A stretch of DNA of 64,000 bases from contig NC_015856.1 of the NCBI RefSeq assembly GCF_000221045.1, forward strand, positions 4,360,542-4,424,541, read 5' to 3'. Source of the stretch: Collimonas fungivorans Ter331 (GTDB lineage: Bacteria; Pseudomonadota; Gammaproteobacteria; Burkholderiales; Burkholderiaceae_D). Positions 46,590-60,033 of the stretch are shown piece by piece (positions within the stretch are counted from its first letter, which is position 1; each line of letters starts with the position of its first letter). Both the position numbers and the translations under genes were made by a program. The notes under the pieces were generated by a model. That model saw only the letters and a program-made list of their open reading frames with translations, was not told the origin of the DNA and ran no database searches.

Positions 46590-49500
46590 TTATTCGCCCA
46601 AAGGCGCAGCCAAGGGTGCAAAGATTGCCTGCAAGTCGTCTTGCGTCAATCCGATGTTCTGGGTCTCGCCTTCAGGGGATAGCATGGCTTGTGCCAGGCC
46701 GGCTTTCTTCTGCTGCAGCAGCTGGATGCTTTCCTCTACCGTGCCCTTGGCGATCAGCTTGTACACGAATACCGGCTTGTCCTGGCCGATGCGCCAGGCG
46801 CGATCGGTAGCCTGGCTTTCCGCCGCCGGATTCCACCACGGATCGTAATGGATCACGGTATCGGCCGCGGTCAGGTTGAGGCCGACGCCGCCGGCCTTGA
46901 GGCTGATCAGGAACACCGGCACTTCGCCGTCCTGGAAGCTGCGCACCGCCTCCGCCCGGTCCAGCGTAGCGCCGGTCAGCATGGCATAGCCGATGTCGCG
47001 CTGGCGCAGTTCGGCGGCAATCAGGGCCAGCATACTGGTAAATTGCGAAAACACCAGGATACGCCGGTCTTCCTGGCGCAGCTCGTCGACCATTTCCAGC
47101 AGCTCCAGCAGCTTGGCTGACGGTATTTCGTCCGCCTCTTTCCCTGCTTCCGCCTGTGTTTCTGGCAGGTCGGTCTTGAGCAGACGCGGATCGCAGCACG
47201 CCTGGCGCAATTTCAGCAAGGCTTCGAGGATCACGATATGGCTGCGGGCGACGCCTTTCTTGGCGACTTCTTCACGCACCTTCTTGTCCATCACCAGCCG
47301 CACGTTTTCGTACAGGTCACGTTGCGCGCCGCTCAGCGTCACCGAACGCAGCATCTCGGTTTTCGGCGGCAGCTCCTTGGCTACCTTGTCCTTGGTCCGG
47401 CGCAGCAGGAAAGGCTTGATGCGACGAACCAGCAAGGCGCGCCGGGTGGCGTCGCTATGTTTCTCGATCGGCTGCCGGAAATCGCGGTTGAAGGTTTTTT
47501 CGTCGCCCAGCAAACCCGGCAGCAGGAAATGGAATTGCGCCCACAGTTCGCCCAGGTGGTTTTCCACCGGCGTGCCGGTCAGGCAGAGGCGATGACGGGC
47601 GTTCAGCAAGGCCGCGCTCTGCGCCACTTTGGAGCGGGGATTCTTGATGTAATGCGCCTCGTCCAGGATCAGCAAATGGAATGCATGCCGGCGCCAGTGT
47701 TCTTCGTCGCGCGGCAGCAAGGCATAGGTGGTCAGGACCAGGTCGAACTGGCCGACCTGATCGAACTGCTCCAGCCGCTGTTTCCCCTGCAGCACCAGCA
47801 CCCGCAGCTCGGGCGCAAAACGCAGCGCTTCCTGCTGCCAGTTGTCCATCAGGCTGGTAGGCGCAATCACCAGCGCCGGCGCGGTCAGGCGGCCGCTCTG
47901 TTTTTCGACCAGGATGTGGGCCAGGGTCTGCACCGTCTTGCCCAGCCCCATGTCGTCGGCCAGGATGCCGGCCAGGTCGTATTCGCGCAGGAACTGCATC
48001 CACGCCAGGCCTTCCAGCTGGTAATCGCGCAAGGTCGCCTGCAGGCCGGCCGGCGCCGCGATTTTCTTGACGCCGCCGAAGGTATGCAGTTTTTGTCCCA
48101 TGCTGCGCAGGCGGTCGCCGCCTACCCAGCGCAGCTTGGCGCCGGCCTCCAGTTCCGCCAGGCGGGCGGCGTCGAGCGCCGACAGGCGCACCGGGCCATC
48201 CGATTTTTCGGCGAAATACAGTTCGCCCAAGGTATTCAGGATAGGTTTGATCCTGCCCCACGGCATGGCGACATGGATGCCGTCGGATAAACGCACCAGC
48301 AGTTCGTCCTGGTCGTCGCGCAGCGCCATGGTGCGCGGATCGAAATCCTGGGGCGCGTGGCGGATCAGGTCGACCAACAAGGGCAGCAAAGGAACCCGCT
48401 GGTGATTGACGACGATGCCCAGTTCCAGATCGAAGGAAGCGTTGCCCGGCTGGCCTTCCGCTTCGTCGATCTCGGCGTACCAGTCGTCCACCGCAACCAC
48501 ATCGAAACGGTATTCCGCCCGCTTGTCGATCAGCCATCCCTGGCTCGCCAGCTGCGGCAAACCCTCTTTCGCGAACCGCAGCCAGGACGACTGGTCCGGC
48601 TGCATGAACATGCCGGGCATCATCGCCAGCGGGTGTTGCGTATCTTGAAGCGGTAGCATGCCAAGCGCCAGCAACGCCTGGGTAAACACATTCTCGGCAT
48701 CCTGGTCGCGCACGATCTGTTCGATGCCGGCCGGCGTATTGCGGCTCAGCGTCGGCGTGAACTGGGTCGAGGCGATTTCACCGTCGTAGCGGAAATGCAG
48801 CTCGGCGAAATCCTGCATCAGCGGATTGCTGACGCTGGGCAGACTCCCCAGCACCAGCAAAGGCTGCGGCCGGATATCCTTGCGGATCGTCTGCGGCACT
48901 TGCGGCGGGAACGGGATCACGTCGTTCAAGCCCTGGGCCAGCAGCTGCTGGGCGACGGCCAGGCGGTCGTCAGGGTCCAGCAGCGGCGCCTGTATCACCA
49001 GGTCGTTGAGCGCCTTGCTAGAAATCCTGGCGTCGCGCTGCGGCAGCACCAACTCGCCGCACGACAGGTTGTCGACATACCAGGGCGGCTCGGTCGGCAG
49101 CAGGTAATCGACATGTTTGCCGACCTTCTGACCCTCGCGGCTCGATCTTCCCTCGGTTCCCGGCTCCGCTTCGAATTGCCAGCCCAGCTGCCACATGTCG
49201 CGCACCACGTCGCGGCTGTCCTCCACTGTTTCGTACCAGGCCAGGCTAGCCCGGCGCGTGGCGGCCAGCTGCAAAGGATAGGCGGTGCCCTTGGCCAGGT
49301 CCGCCAGGGAATTGGCCCATAACAGGCGCTGTTGCTGCAACAAGGCCTGCAGCAGCTGCGCACCGAGCTTGCCGCTCAATTCGCAAGCCGCGTGCTGCGC
49401 ATGGTTGCCGTCGTTCTGGGCGACGAACAGGCCGATCAGGTCGCGGTCTTCCGGACGCAGGAATACGGCGGGATCGGACAGCAGGCGCGGCACGTCGGTC

Positions 49501-50105
49501 ACTGGCTGAGCCGACAGCGATTGGCCGTTCGGGCGCTGCTGCGCCTTGCATAAATGCAGCACGGCTTTCTTGCCGTTATAGGCGGCAGACAATACAAACA
49601 GCACTTGGTGGGTGGCGGCTTTCTGGCGCAAACCGGATGGCTGCGCCGGCGCCGATCCGGCCGCGGAAACTTCGCCTTCCACCCGTGTCAGCCAGGCTTC
49701 CATGGTCCGCGCCAGCGCTTGCACCGGCGCCGGGCTGGCTTTGGGCCCGGCGGCCGGCTTTATCGGATTTATCATCGGCGCCGCCGGCTGCGCCAGCTTG
49801 GCGGCAGGGATCGGCAGCTGGTCCGTGGACGGACGCTGCAGGTATTCAATCAGAGCCGCCGCCACATGCTTGCAATTGGAGCCGACCGGACAGGAGCAGA
49901 CGCTGTCGATATCCGGCGCATCGCGGAATACGGAGAGCGTGATTTCCTGCTGGTAGACGTTGCTCCCGCTGCCCTGGACCGTGGCGTTGAGGACGTCGCC
50001 GTCCTGCTCCACCGCAAGCACACGGCGCTGGCGCACGTATTCCTGGCCGCGGTCATAAGTTGCCTGGTGCAACACATCGCGCACATCGGCAAGTGTCAGG
50101 TTCAT
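46590..50105 (-). CDS. SWIM zinc finger / SNF2-family DEAD-like helicase
   Basis: This 1171-aa protein is a Swi2/Snf2 ATPase of the RapA/HepA-like superfamily, expected to move along DNA or remodel nucleoprotein. An N-terminal SWIM finger has C70, C72, C78 and H80 ([11 protein letters not shown]). A long middle region follows. The ATPase core starts around 700, with Walker [13 protein letters not shown] (Lys723), DEAH box LDEAHYIKN (815-818), [13 protein letters not shown] and the helicase C-terminal motif [15 protein letters not shown]. It lies on the same strand between aroA (15 bases) and cmk (56 bases), inside a conserved housekeeping operon, so it is probably co-transcribed with them. 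Its physiological role is unknown. Confidence 0.93.
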   Translation of the reverse strand: MNLTLADVRDVLHQATYDRGQEYVRQRRVLAVEQDGDVLNATVQGSGSNVYQQEITLSVFRDAPDIDSVCSCPVGSNCKHVAAALIEYLQRPSTDQLPIPAAKLAQPAAPMINPIKPAAGPKASPAPVQALARTMEAWLTRVEGEVSAAGSAPAQPSGLRQKAATHQVLFVLSAAYNGKKAVLHLCKAQQRPNGQSLSAQPVTDVPRLLSDPAVFLRPEDRDLIGLFVAQNDGNHAQHAACELSGKLGAQLLQALLQQQRLLWANSLADLAKGTAYPLQLAATRRASLAWYETVEDSRDVVRDMWQLGWQFEAEPGTEGRSSREGQKVGKHVDYLLPTEPPWYVDNLSCGELVLPQRDARISSKALNDLVIQAPLLDPDDRLAVAQQLLAQGLNDVIPFPPQVPQTIRKDIRPQPLLVLGSLPSVSNPLMQDFAELHFRYDGEIASTQFTPTLSRNTPAGIEQIVRDQDAENVFTQALLALGMLPLQDTQHPLAMMPGMFMQPDQSSWLRFAKEGLPQLASQGWLIDKRAEYRFDVVAVDDWYAEIDEAEGQPGNASFDLELGIVVNHQRVPLLPLLVDLIRHAPQDFDPRTMALRDDQDELLVRLSDGIHVAMPWGRIKPILNTLGELYFAEKSDGPVRLSALDAARLAELEAGAKLRWVGGDRLRSMGQKLHTFGGVKKIAAPAGLQATLRDYQLEGLAWMQFLREYDLAGILADDMGLGKTVQTLAHILVEKQSGRLTAPALVIAPTSLMDNWQQEALRFAPELRVLVLQGKQRLEQFDQVGQFDLVLTTYALLPRDEEHWRRHAFHLLILDEAHYIKNPRSKVAQSAALLNARHRLCLTGTPVENHLGELWAQFHFLLPGLLGDEKTFNRDFRQPIEKHSDATRRALLVRRIKPFLLRRTKDKVAKELPPKTEMLRSVTLSGAQRDLYENVRLVMDKKVREEVAKKGVARSHIVILEALLKLRQACCDPRLLKTDLPETQAEAGKEADEIPSAKLLELLEMVDELRQEDRRILVFSQFTSMLALIAAELRQRDIGYAMLTGATLDRAEAVRSFQDGEVPVFLISLKAGGVGLNLTAADTVIHYDPWWNPAAESQATDRAWRIGQDKPVFVYKLIAKGTVEESIQLLQQKKAGLAQAMLSPEGETQNIGLTQDDLQAIFAPLAAPLGE

Positions 50106-50120
50106 GCGCGGCCCGTCGCT

Positions 50121-51461
50121 TTACAATAAAGTCTGCTCGGCGATTTGCGCGAACACGGTGAAATAGTCAGGAAAGGTCTTGGCGACGCATTGCGGATCGT
50201 TGATGCGTACCACAGTCCCCCGCAACGCAGCGCCATCCAGCGAAGCCAGCGAAAAACACATCGCCATGCGATGGTCGTCATAGGTATCGATCGCCGCGGC
50301 CTGCAGTTGCGCCGGCGGCGTCACGCGCAGGTAATCGCTGCCCTCTTCAATCGTCGCGCCCAGTTTGCGCAGCTCGGTCGCCATGGCGCTGAGGCGGTCG
50401 GTTTCCTTGACGCGCCAGCTGGCGATATTGCGCAAGGTGCTGGGGCCATCGGCGTACAAGGCAGCCACCGCAATCGTCATCGCGGCATCGGGAATATGGT
50501 TGAAATCGGCGTCGATGGCTTTCAGCACGCCGTTCGACGACGCTTCGATCCAGTTGTCGCCCATGGTGATGGTAGCGCCCATCTGCTGCAAGGCTTCGAC
50601 AAACCGGACATCGCCCTGGATGCTGTTGTTGCCGACTCCCTCCACCCGCAACGGACCGCCGGTGATCGCGCCGGCCGCCAGGAAATACGACGCGGAAGAA
50701 GCGTCGCCTTCGACGTGGATGGTGTCCGGGCTCCGGTACTGCTGGCCGGCCGGGATGGTAAACGACTGCCAGCCGTCGCGCTCGACGCTGACGCCGAAAC
50801 GCTGCATCAGGTTCAGGGTGATTTCGATATAAGGCTTGGAAATCAGCTCGCCGACTACCTCTATGGTTACCGCCTCATGCTTCGCCATCAGCGGCGCCGC
50901 CATCAGCAAGGCCGTCAGGAACTGGCTGGAGACATTGCCCCGCACTTGCATGCGCTGAGTATGCAGCTGGCCGCGCTGGATATGCAGCGGCGGGTAGCCG
51001 GCAACGCCGGTGTAGGCGATGCGGGTGCCGACGGCATTCAAGGCGTCGACCAGGTCGCCGATCGGCCGCTCGTGCATGCGCGCCACGCCGTGCAGGGTAT
51101 AGTCGCCGCCCATCGCAGCCAAGGCCGCGGTCAGCGGACGGATCGCGGTGCCGGCATTGCCCATGAACAGGTCAGCCTGGTGCACCGGGAAGCTGCCGTC
51201 GCTGCCATGCACGGTATACGTCTGCGTGCCTTCCGCCTGTTCCCAGGCCACGCCCAGTTGCTTGAGCGCCATCAGCATGACCAGCGTATCGTCGGACGCC
51301 AGCAGGTCATGGATCCGGGTGGTGCCGTTAGCCAAGGCCGCCAGCAGCAAAGTGCGGTTGGAAATGCTCTTGGAACCGGGCAGGCGGACCGTACCTTGCA
51401 CCCGTGTTACCGGATGCAGGTCTAGGTATTTTGGATAGTGCAGCTTGCGTTGCGTAGTCAT
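50121..51461 (-). CDS. aroA: 3-phosphoshikimate 1-carboxyvinyltransferase (EPSP synthase)
   Basis: AroA joins shikimate 3-phosphate and PEP in the pathway to chorismate. The 446-aa protein has the opening [20 protein letters not shown] with the PEP and shikimate-binding Lys31 and Arg36, the class I loop [10 protein letters not shown] (101-110) and [20 protein letters not shown] near the C-terminus. The start overlaps the tyrA stop by one base (TAATG), so translation is coupled. The next gene on the strand is the SNF2 helicase, 15 bases on. Confidence 0.96.
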   Translation of the reverse strand: MTTQRKLHYPKYLDLHPVTRVQGTVRLPGSKSISNRTLLLAALANGTTRIHDLLASDDTLVMLMALKQLGVAWEQAEGTQTYTVHGSDGSFPVHQADLFMGNAGTAIRPLTAALAAMGGDYTLHGVARMHERPIGDLVDALNAVGTRIAYTGVAGYPPLHIQRGQLHTQRMQVRGNVSSQFLTALLMAAPLMAKHEAVTIEVVGELISKPYIEITLNLMQRFGVSVERDGWQSFTIPAGQQYRSPDTIHVEGDASSASYFLAAGAITGGPLRVEGVGNNSIQGDVRFVEALQQMGATITMGDNWIEASSNGVLKAIDADFNHIPDAAMTIAVAALYADGPSTLRNIASWRVKETDRLSAMATELRKLGATIEEGSDYLRVTPPAQLQAAAIDTYDDHRMAMCFSLASLDGAALRGTVVRINDPQCVAKTFPDYFTVFAQIAEQTLL

Positions 51462-52360
51462 TAGTCACCGCCTTCTTTGTTCTGTTGTTCCGCCGCCTCG
51501 ATGGCGCTGATCCAGCTGTGCCTTGCTTGCTGCGCATTGCTGTAGACAGCTTCCAGCGCCGGGCCGTCGCCGGCCGCCAGCAAGCCGCGCAAGCGGGTCA
51601 GCTGCAGCAGGTAGGCATCTAGCTCGCCCAGCAAGGCTGCCTGGTTTGCCAGTGAAATATCGCGCCACATTTCCGGCGACGAGCCGGCGATGCGGGTGAA
51701 ATCGCGAAAGCCGCTGGCTGCGTACTGGAACAGCGACGCCGCATGCGGCTTGTTGGCGATATCGTCCACCAGCGCATACGCCAGCACATGCGGCAAATGG
51801 CTGACCGCGGCAAACACGGCGTCGTGCTGCTGCGGCGACAGGCGATGGATCAAGGCGCCGCACTGCTGCCAAGCGGCGGCAACCCGGGCGATATCCTGCT
51901 CGCCATTTTCCGGCAGCGGCGCCAGCACTACCTTCTTGCCGACATACAGCTCGGCCAGCGCCGCTTCGGGACCATTCTGTTCACGGCCGGCGATCGGATG
52001 TCCCGGTACAAACTGGGCAATCTTGCCGCCCAGCGTTGCGCGCGCCGCCAGCACCACATCGGATTTTGTGCTGCCGGCGTCGGTAACGATAGTGCCGGCT
52101 TGCAGATGCGGCGCGATGCTGGCCAGGATAGCGCCAGTCTGCGCCACCGGCGCTGCGATCAGGATCAGCTCGGCGCCGGCGACGGCATCGGCCACCGAAC
52201 CGGCGATGGCGTCGATGATTCCCAGTTCCTGCGCGCGCTGCAAGGTCTCAAGCTGACGACCTACCCCGACCACCTGCTCCACCGCCCCGGCTTTTTTCAA
52301 AGCCAGGGCAAATGAACCACCGATCAGCCCCACGCCAAATATTGCGATTTTCTTGAACAC
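51461..52360 (-). CDS. tyrA: Prephenate dehydrogenase family protein
   Basis: TyrA oxidatively decarboxylates prephenate or arogenate on the way to tyrosine. The 299-aa protein has the NAD(P) fingerprint [19 protein letters not shown] (residues 9-14 give GxGxxG), the block [18 protein letters not shown] with the substrate-contacting His, and [20 protein letters not shown] with the second conserved His. There is no fused chorismate mutase and no ACT domain. Cofactor and substrate preference cannot be told. It is followed immediately by aroA with a one-base overlap and preceded by hisC after 49 bases. Confidence 0.93.
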   Translation of the reverse strand: MFKKIAIFGVGLIGGSFALALKKAGAVEQVVGVGRQLETLQRAQELGIIDAIAGSVADAVAGAELILIAAPVAQTGAILASIAPHLQAGTIVTDAGSTKSDVVLAARATLGGKIAQFVPGHPIAGREQNGPEAALAELYVGKKVVLAPLPENGEQDIARVAAAWQQCGALIHRLSPQQHDAVFAAVSHLPHVLAYALVDDIANKPHAASLFQYAASGFRDFTRIAGSSPEMWRDISLANQAALLGELDAYLLQLTRLRGLLAAGDGPALEAVYSNAQQARHSWISAIEAAEQQNKEGGD

Positions 52361-52409
52361 GAATGATGCTTTAATAAAAATTAGTCGAAGCTAAGAGTCA
52401 ACGTCGATG

Positions 52410-53516
52410 TCAGCTCAGCAGTTTTTTCAATGCATCGATGAAGGCTGCGTTCTCATCCGGCAAGCCGATAGTGACGCGCAACCACTGCGGCAAGCCATAG
52501 TTGGCGACCGGGCGCACGATGATGCCCTGCTTCAGCAGCGCCAGGTTGACGCGGGCGCCGGCAGCCTCGTCGGCGCCGACCTTGACCATGACGAAATTGC
52601 CGAACGAAGGCACGTACTCCAGGCCCAGCTCATCGAAAGTCTGCGTCAGCTGGCGATAGCCGTCACGGTTCAGCTGCGCGCTGCGCTGCAGGAAAGCGGT
52701 GTCGTTCAAGGCCGCCACTGCGGCGGCCTGCGCCAGCGAGTTGACGTTGAACGGCTGGCGGATGCGGTTCAGCAGGTCGGTGATCACCGGCTGGGCGATG
52801 CCGAAACCGATGCGCAAGCCGGCCAGGCCGTAGGCTTTCGACATGGTGCGCGAGACCAGCAGGTTGGGATATTTGCGTACCCAGGAAATCGATTCGTATT
52901 GCAGTTCCGGCGGCAAGTATTCATTGTAGGCTTCATCCAGCACCACCACGATTTGCGGCGGTACGCGCGCCAGGAATGCTTCCAGTTCGGCTGCCGGGAT
53001 GAAACTGCCGGTAGGATTGTTCGGGTTGGCGATGAAGATCAGCTTAGTGTCGTCGGTAATGGCGGCAGCCATGGCGTCCAGGTCATGGCCGTAATCCTTG
53101 GCCTTGACCACGATGGCGCGGGCGCCGACAGCCTGGGTCGCCAAGGCATACACCACAAAAGAATATTCCGCATACATCGCGGCTTGCCCGGCCTGCACAA
53201 AAGCGTGGGTAGCCAGCTCAAGGATGTCGTTGCTGCCGTTGCCCAGCGTGATCCACTCCGACGGCACATCGTATTTGGCGGTGATCGCAGCCTTCAGGTC
53301 GAAGCCGTTGGCGTCCGGATAACGGCCGATATCGGCGACGGCCTTTTGCATCGCAACCTTGGCCGATTCCGGCATGCCCAGCGGATTTTCATTGGAGGCC
53401 AGCTTGATGATCTTGGCTTCGTCCAGGCCGAATTCGCGCGCCACTTCGGCAATCGGCTTGCCGCCCTGGTAAGGGGCGATAGCGCGTACATATTCCGGAC
53501 CAAATTTAATTGACAT
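52410..53516 (-). CDS. hisC: Histidinol-phosphate aminotransferase
   Basis: HisC is a PLP aminotransferase of histidine synthesis. Copies located in the aro block, as here, often also act on aromatic substrates. The 368-aa protein has LASNENPLGMPESAKVAM at the N-terminus, the GNGSNDILELATHAFV loop, FIANPNNPTGSFIPAAEL with the conserved Asn-Pro, VVLDEAYNEYL and the Schiff-base Lys227 in SRTMSKAYGLAGLRIG. The spacing to pheA is 44 bases and to tyrA 49 bases, consistent with one operon. Confidence 0.93.
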   Translation of the reverse strand: MSIKFGPEYVRAIAPYQGGKPIAEVAREFGLDEAKIIKLASNENPLGMPESAKVAMQKAVADIGRYPDANGFDLKAAITAKYDVPSEWITLGNGSNDILELATHAFVQAGQAAMYAEYSFVVYALATQAVGARAIVVKAKDYGHDLDAMAAAITDDTKLIFIANPNNPTGSFIPAAELEAFLARVPPQIVVVLDEAYNEYLPPELQYESISWVRKYPNLLVSRTMSKAYGLAGLRIGFGIAQPVITDLLNRIRQPFNVNSLAQAAAVAALNDTAFLQRSAQLNRDGYRQLTQTFDELGLEYVPSFGNFVMVKVGADEAAGARVNLALLKQGIIVRPVANYGLPQWLRVTIGLPDENAAFIDALKKLLS

Positions 53517-53560
53517 TGTCTGCTTTCGAAACGTGTTGTTGACTGCTTATCGGCTATTTT

Positions 53561-54634
53561 TCAGAAACTGCGCGGATACGATCCCAGCAGCTTGTAGAAC
53601 GCCGCATTCTGTTGCAGCTCGTCCAGTGCCTTGGCGACCTTGTCGTCGGCTGCGTGGCCTTCGACGTCGACATAGAAATAGTATTCCCACGCACCCATGC
53701 GCGCCGGCCGCGACTCAAAGCGGGTCATCGACACGCCATGCTTGGCGAGCGGCGCCAGCAGCTTGTAGACAGCGCCAGCCTTGTTCGCCACCGACAGCAC
53801 CAACGACGTCTGGTCCTTGCCGCTGGCGCCGTTCTGCAGGCGGCCCACCACGGCAAACCGGGTACGGTTGTGCGGATCGTCCTGGATATTCGCGCTGACG
53901 ACCTGCAGGTCGTATTTCTGCGCAGCCATCTCGCCGGCAATCGCGGCCACCGCTTCATTCTCGCTGGCCATGCGTGCCGCTTCGGCGTTCGACGCTACCG
54001 CCTGCCGTTCAATACTCGGGTAGTGCTGGTTGAGCCAGGCATTGCATTGCGCCAGCGCTTGCGAGTGGGCGCAGATGCGGGCGATGCCGGTCATCGTGCC
54101 TTCCTTGGTCATCAGGCTGTGATGCACCGGGATCGAGACTTCTCCGCTGATGTTGAGCGTGGTTTGCAGCAGCAGATCGAGGGTGCGGTTGATCACCCCT
54201 TCCGAAGAATTTTCGATCGGCGCGACACCGAAATCGGCAGTGCCGGCTTCGGTGGCACGGAACACTTCGTCAATCGACACGCAAGGCAGACCTTCCACTG
54301 CGTGGCCGAACTGCTGGTACACCGCTTGTTCGCTGAAGGTGCCGGCCGGGCCCAGATAGGCCACCGTCACGCGCTTTTCCAGCGCGCGGCAAGCCGACAT
54401 CACTTCGCGGAAAATGGTTTGTACATCGGCGCCCTGCAGCGGTCCCGGATTGCGTTCGGCGACTTTTTGCAAGACTTGCGCCTCGCGCTCAGGGCGGAAC
54501 ACCGGCGCATTGGTCTCAGCCTTGACGTGACCGACCTCTTGCGCGATTTTCGCGCGGCGGTTCAGCAAGGCCAGGATTTCGGCGTCAATCGCGTCGATCT
54601 GCTGACGCAAGGGTAGGAGTTTGTCTTCGCTCAT
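53561..54634 (-). CDS. pheA: Bifunctional chorismate mutase / prephenate dehydratase
   Basis: The P-protein makes phenylpyruvate from chorismate. The 357-aa protein has an AroQ chorismate mutase domain at about 1-90 (LRQQIDAIDAEILALLNRRA), a prephenate dehydratase domain at about 95-280 (VAYLGPAGTFSEQAVYQQFG, with the Thr-Arg-Phe motif in NRTRFAVVGR) and a C-terminal ACT domain (GAVYKLLAPLAKHGVSMTRF then ESRPA) through which Phe normally inhibits the enzyme. It lies between serC (44 bases) and hisC, the conserved order. Confidence 0.95.
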   Translation of the reverse strand: MSEDKLLPLRQQIDAIDAEILALLNRRAKIAQEVGHVKAETNAPVFRPEREAQVLQKVAERNPGPLQGADVQTIFREVMSACRALEKRVTVAYLGPAGTFSEQAVYQQFGHAVEGLPCVSIDEVFRATEAGTADFGVAPIENSSEGVINRTLDLLLQTTLNISGEVSIPVHHSLMTKEGTMTGIARICAHSQALAQCNAWLNQHYPSIERQAVASNAEAARMASENEAVAAIAGEMAAQKYDLQVVSANIQDDPHNRTRFAVVGRLQNGASGKDQTSLVLSVANKAGAVYKLLAPLAKHGVSMTRFESRPARMGAWEYYFYVDVEGHAADDKVAKALDELQQNAAFYKLLGSYPRSF

Positions 54635-54678
54635 GTTGTTTCTATCTCTGGTTCTGCTAATTAGCCTGGCGCAAAGCG

Positions 54679-55785
54679 TTAGCCGCGCTGTTTTTCAAAT
54701 TCCTGCAGATACGCCACCAGCGCCTGCACACCTTCCAAAGGCATGGCGTTATAGATCGAAGCACGCATGCCGCCCACCGATTTATGGCCCTTCAGCTGCA
54801 GCAAACCCCGTTCCTTGGCGCCGCTCAAGAAAGCATCGTTGAGCGCGTCATCGGCCAGGAAGAAAGGCACGTTCATGCGCGAGCGGCAATTGCTAGCGAT
54901 CTTGGTGCGGTAGAAGTCGCTGGAATCGAGGTAGTCGTACAGCAGCGTCGCCTTGGCGATATTGCGCTGTTCCATCGCCGCCACGCCGCCCTGCTGCTTG
55001 AGCCACTGGAACACCAATCCGGCGATATAGATCGCATAGGTCGGCGGCGTGTTGTACATGGAATCGTTATCGGCCACGATCTTCCAGTTGAACGCGGACG
55101 GGCAGGCCGGCAAGGCATGGCCCAGCAAATCTTCACGCACCACCACCAGGGTCAGCCCGGCCGGCCCGATATTCTTTTGCGCGCCGCCGTAGATCACGCC
55201 GTACTTGGAAACGTCCACCACGCGCGACAGGATGTGCGACGACATGTCGGCCACCAGCGGCGCGTTGTTGGTTTCAGCGGCGACATCCGGCGTGAACTGG
55301 TACTCGACGCCGTCGATGGTTTCATTGGTGCAGAGATGGACGTAAGCCGGATCCTTGGACAGCTGCCAGCTGTCGCGCTCGGGAATCTGCGCGAAATGGC
55401 TGTCCTCGGAAGAGGCGGCGACATTGACGTTGCCGTAGCGCCGCGCTTCTTTCAGCGACTTGGTCGACCAGGAACCGGTATTGATGTAATCGCTGGTCGC
55501 CGGCTGGGCGCGGCCGCCGCGGCCTAGCAGGTTAAGCGGCACGATCGCGTTCTCGGCAATCGCCCCGCCTTGCATGAACAGCAGCTTGTAATTGTCCGGC
55601 ACCGCGAACAGCTCGCGGAAATCGTGCTGCGCCGCCGCCAGGATAGACATGAACTCTTTACCGCGATGACTCATCTCCATCACGGACATGCCGCTGCCTT
55701 GCCAGTCCAGCATTTCGGCGGCCGCTTGCTGCAGCACCTCTTTTGGCAACACGGCAGGACCAGCAGAAAAATTATAGATAGGCAT
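54679..55785 (-). CDS. serC: Phosphoserine aminotransferase
   Basis: SerC converts 3-phosphohydroxypyruvate to phosphoserine and also serves pyridoxine synthesis. The 368-aa protein starts [20 protein letters not shown], the usual opening; an ATG 39 bases upstream is in frame but less likely. The PLP Lys204 is in [18 protein letters not shown], and [10 protein letters not shown] and [20 protein letters not shown] match the family. It follows gyrA after 188 bases and is the first gene of the aro block proper. Confidence 0.95.
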   Translation of the reverse strand: MPIYNFSAGPAVLPKEVLQQAAAEMLDWQGSGMSVMEMSHRGKEFMSILAAAQHDFRELFAVPDNYKLLFMQGGAIAENAIVPLNLLGRGGRAQPATSDYINTGSWSTKSLKEARRYGNVNVAASSEDSHFAQIPERDSWQLSKDPAYVHLCTNETIDGVEYQFTPDVAAETNNAPLVADMSSHILSRVVDVSKYGVIYGGAQKNIGPAGLTLVVVREDLLGHALPACPSAFNWKIVADNDSMYNTPPTYAIYIAGLVFQWLKQQGGVAAMEQRNIAKATLLYDYLDSSDFYRTKIASNCRSRMNVPFFLADDALNDAFLSGAKERGLLQLKGHKSVGGMRASIYNAMPLEGVQALVAYLQEFEKQRG

Positions 55786-55904
55786 GATGAATGTCGTCAG
55801 ATAAAGAACCGGAATTGCAGACACTAGGTAGAATTTCTTTGAATACTTTGGCCCAACAGATGGCGTTGCTGTGTTGTTACGGCATTACCGGTAAAACAGA
55901 AAAT

Positions 55905-55939
55905 AATGCGCAGAAAACAATGCGCAGAAAGCAATGCGC
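55905..55939. repeat. Short tandem repeat in gyrA-serC gap
   Basis: The 14-base unit AATGCGCAGAAAAC is repeated at 55905 and 55919 (one change) and begins a third time at 55933. It lies in the 188-base gap between gyrA and serC. No function can be assigned. Confidence 0.7.
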
Positions 55940-55973
55940 GGCCCAGGCTGGCTGGACCGCGCTGCTTGCTTTA

Positions 55974-58640
<2,667 letters not shown>

Positions 58641-59067
58641 TAGCGAGTCGGCGAGTCTTTAATTTTTCTAATTGCGGGACAGAGCCGCCCGGGTAGGGTT
58701 TAAGAGCCACCGAAGCGTGGCGAATTACCCTACCCGGGCGGCTCTGTCCTCAACTAATCAGATAAAACGGTTAAGTTACAAATAACAGCAATTGTGGCCA
58801 GAGTCATGACCAATGCAGCGCGGCGGATTTCTCCAATACTCTGTTCCCCCATTACCAAGGCTACCCGAGAATGATAGCCGTAAGACGTATGATTTTAGCA
58901 CGGCGGGGAAGCCGGTTCCCGGCTTTTTACAGAAGGCACGAGGGAATCCTGTGTATCAAGGCCGAAAAACGGGCCTCCGGAAAAAATATGTTTAAATGCC
59001 GCCTTGCCCGGTAATCAGGCGATTCTGAAACAATTCCGCCTTTACCATTTCTATCAGGAAACAATTT
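58641..59067. other. gyrA-ompA divergent intergenic region
   Basis: This 427-base gap must hold the gyrA promoter (minus strand) and the promoter of the first ompA gene. It contains the long palindrome at 58677 and a small hairpin AAGCCGG/CCGGCTT followed by T at 58909-58928. I saw no ORF or RNA gene. Confidence 0.5.
58677..58749. repeat. Perfect 23-base inverted repeat upstream of gyrA
   Basis: GGACAGAGCCGCCCGGGTAG (from 58677, arm to 58699) is perfectly inverted at 58727-58749. The 27-base loop contains a second hairpin, GCCAC-CGAAGC-GTGGC. The whole can form a cruciform 37 bases upstream of the gyrA start codon. Confidence 0.85.
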
Positions 59068-59754
59068 ATGCGTCATACCATCGCGCTGAGCCTATTGCTG
59101 GGTTCAGCCCTCGTCCTTGCGTCCCATCCCGGCTTCGCCCAATCCGCCGCATCGCAAGCCGCCCCTGAAACAAGTGCTTATGTGCGTGATGGAAACGGCC
59201 CCGTCGTCCGCAGCCAGGACGGTTTGTGCTGGCGCTCCGGTTATTGGGACCAGAATGATGCCGTCACCGGTTGCGATGGCGCCCTGGTGGCGCCGGTGAT
59301 GAAAGCCAGCGCGCCGGCCCTGGTCGCCGATCCGATGATCGCCAGCAATGAAGTTGCCCCGCCAAGTGCGCCCCAGCAATGCGATGCCGGCGTAACGCTG
59401 GCCAGCGACCAGAATTTCAGTTTCGGCAAAGCAATCCTGACCAAAGCGGCCAAGCAACGCATCGACCAGCAGATCATTGCCAAATTGGCAAACTGCGCCA
59501 GCACGGACCTGATATTGGTGACCGGCCATACCGACCGCCTCGGCTCGGAGGCATATAACCGCAAGTTGTCGCTGCAGCGCGCCGGCAACGTCGCCAGCTA
59601 TTTGAAGAGCAAGGGGGTCTCTAACAAGATAGAAACCGCCGGCGCCGGGGCGTCCGATCCCATGTTGCAATGCAGCAATAAGTTGAGCCGCAAAAAACTG
59701 GTCAGCTGCCTGGCCCCGAACCGCAGAGTGGTAATAAAAATGCAATCAAATTAA
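59068..59754 (+). CDS. OmpA family outer-membrane protein, first copy
   Basis: This 228-aa protein has a signal peptide (about 1-24, ending GFAQ), a short N-terminal module SAYVRDGNGPVV and GLCWRSGYW with GCDG shared with the next ompA gene, and a C-terminal OmpA domain that binds peptidoglycan. The domain includes VTGHTDRLGSEAYNRKLSLQ and NRRVVIKM. Two Cys in CSNKLSRKKLVSCLAPNRR match the disulfide-bearing insert of E. coli OmpA. There is no N-terminal eight-strand barrel. CAGGAAAC precedes the ATG. It is 279 bases before the second copy and diverged in sequence from it. Confidence 0.9.
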   Translation: MRHTIALSLLLGSALVLASHPGFAQSAASQAAPETSAYVRDGNGPVVRSQDGLCWRSGYWDQNDAVTGCDGALVAPVMKASAPALVADPMIASNEVAPPSAPQQCDAGVTLASDQNFSFGKAILTKAAKQRIDQQIIAKLANCASTDLILVTGHTDRLGSEAYNRKLSLQRAGNVASYLKSKGVSNKIETAGAGASDPMLQCSNKLSRKKLVSCLAPNRRVVIKMQSN

Positions 59755-60033
59755 AATAAAATAGATAGTTTTCTTGCGCCGATGTAAGATGTCGCCCGTG
59801 GTGATGTTTTCATAATGTTATGTTGTATGAAAACAACGAAGCAGGCAAAACGTGAGCTGGATCATTTGGCATCCTTCGCTAGCGCTTGAAGCCTGTGGCA
59901 GAATGGTGGTCAAGTTCATTGCGTGTGGTCAATCCCACATGTAACGGCCTGAACCACGTGATACTATCCAATTTTTGATGTCGTATATTAGTTGCGCAGT
60001 TAATCTGCGGATATCTCAACCGAGAGGAGAAAC

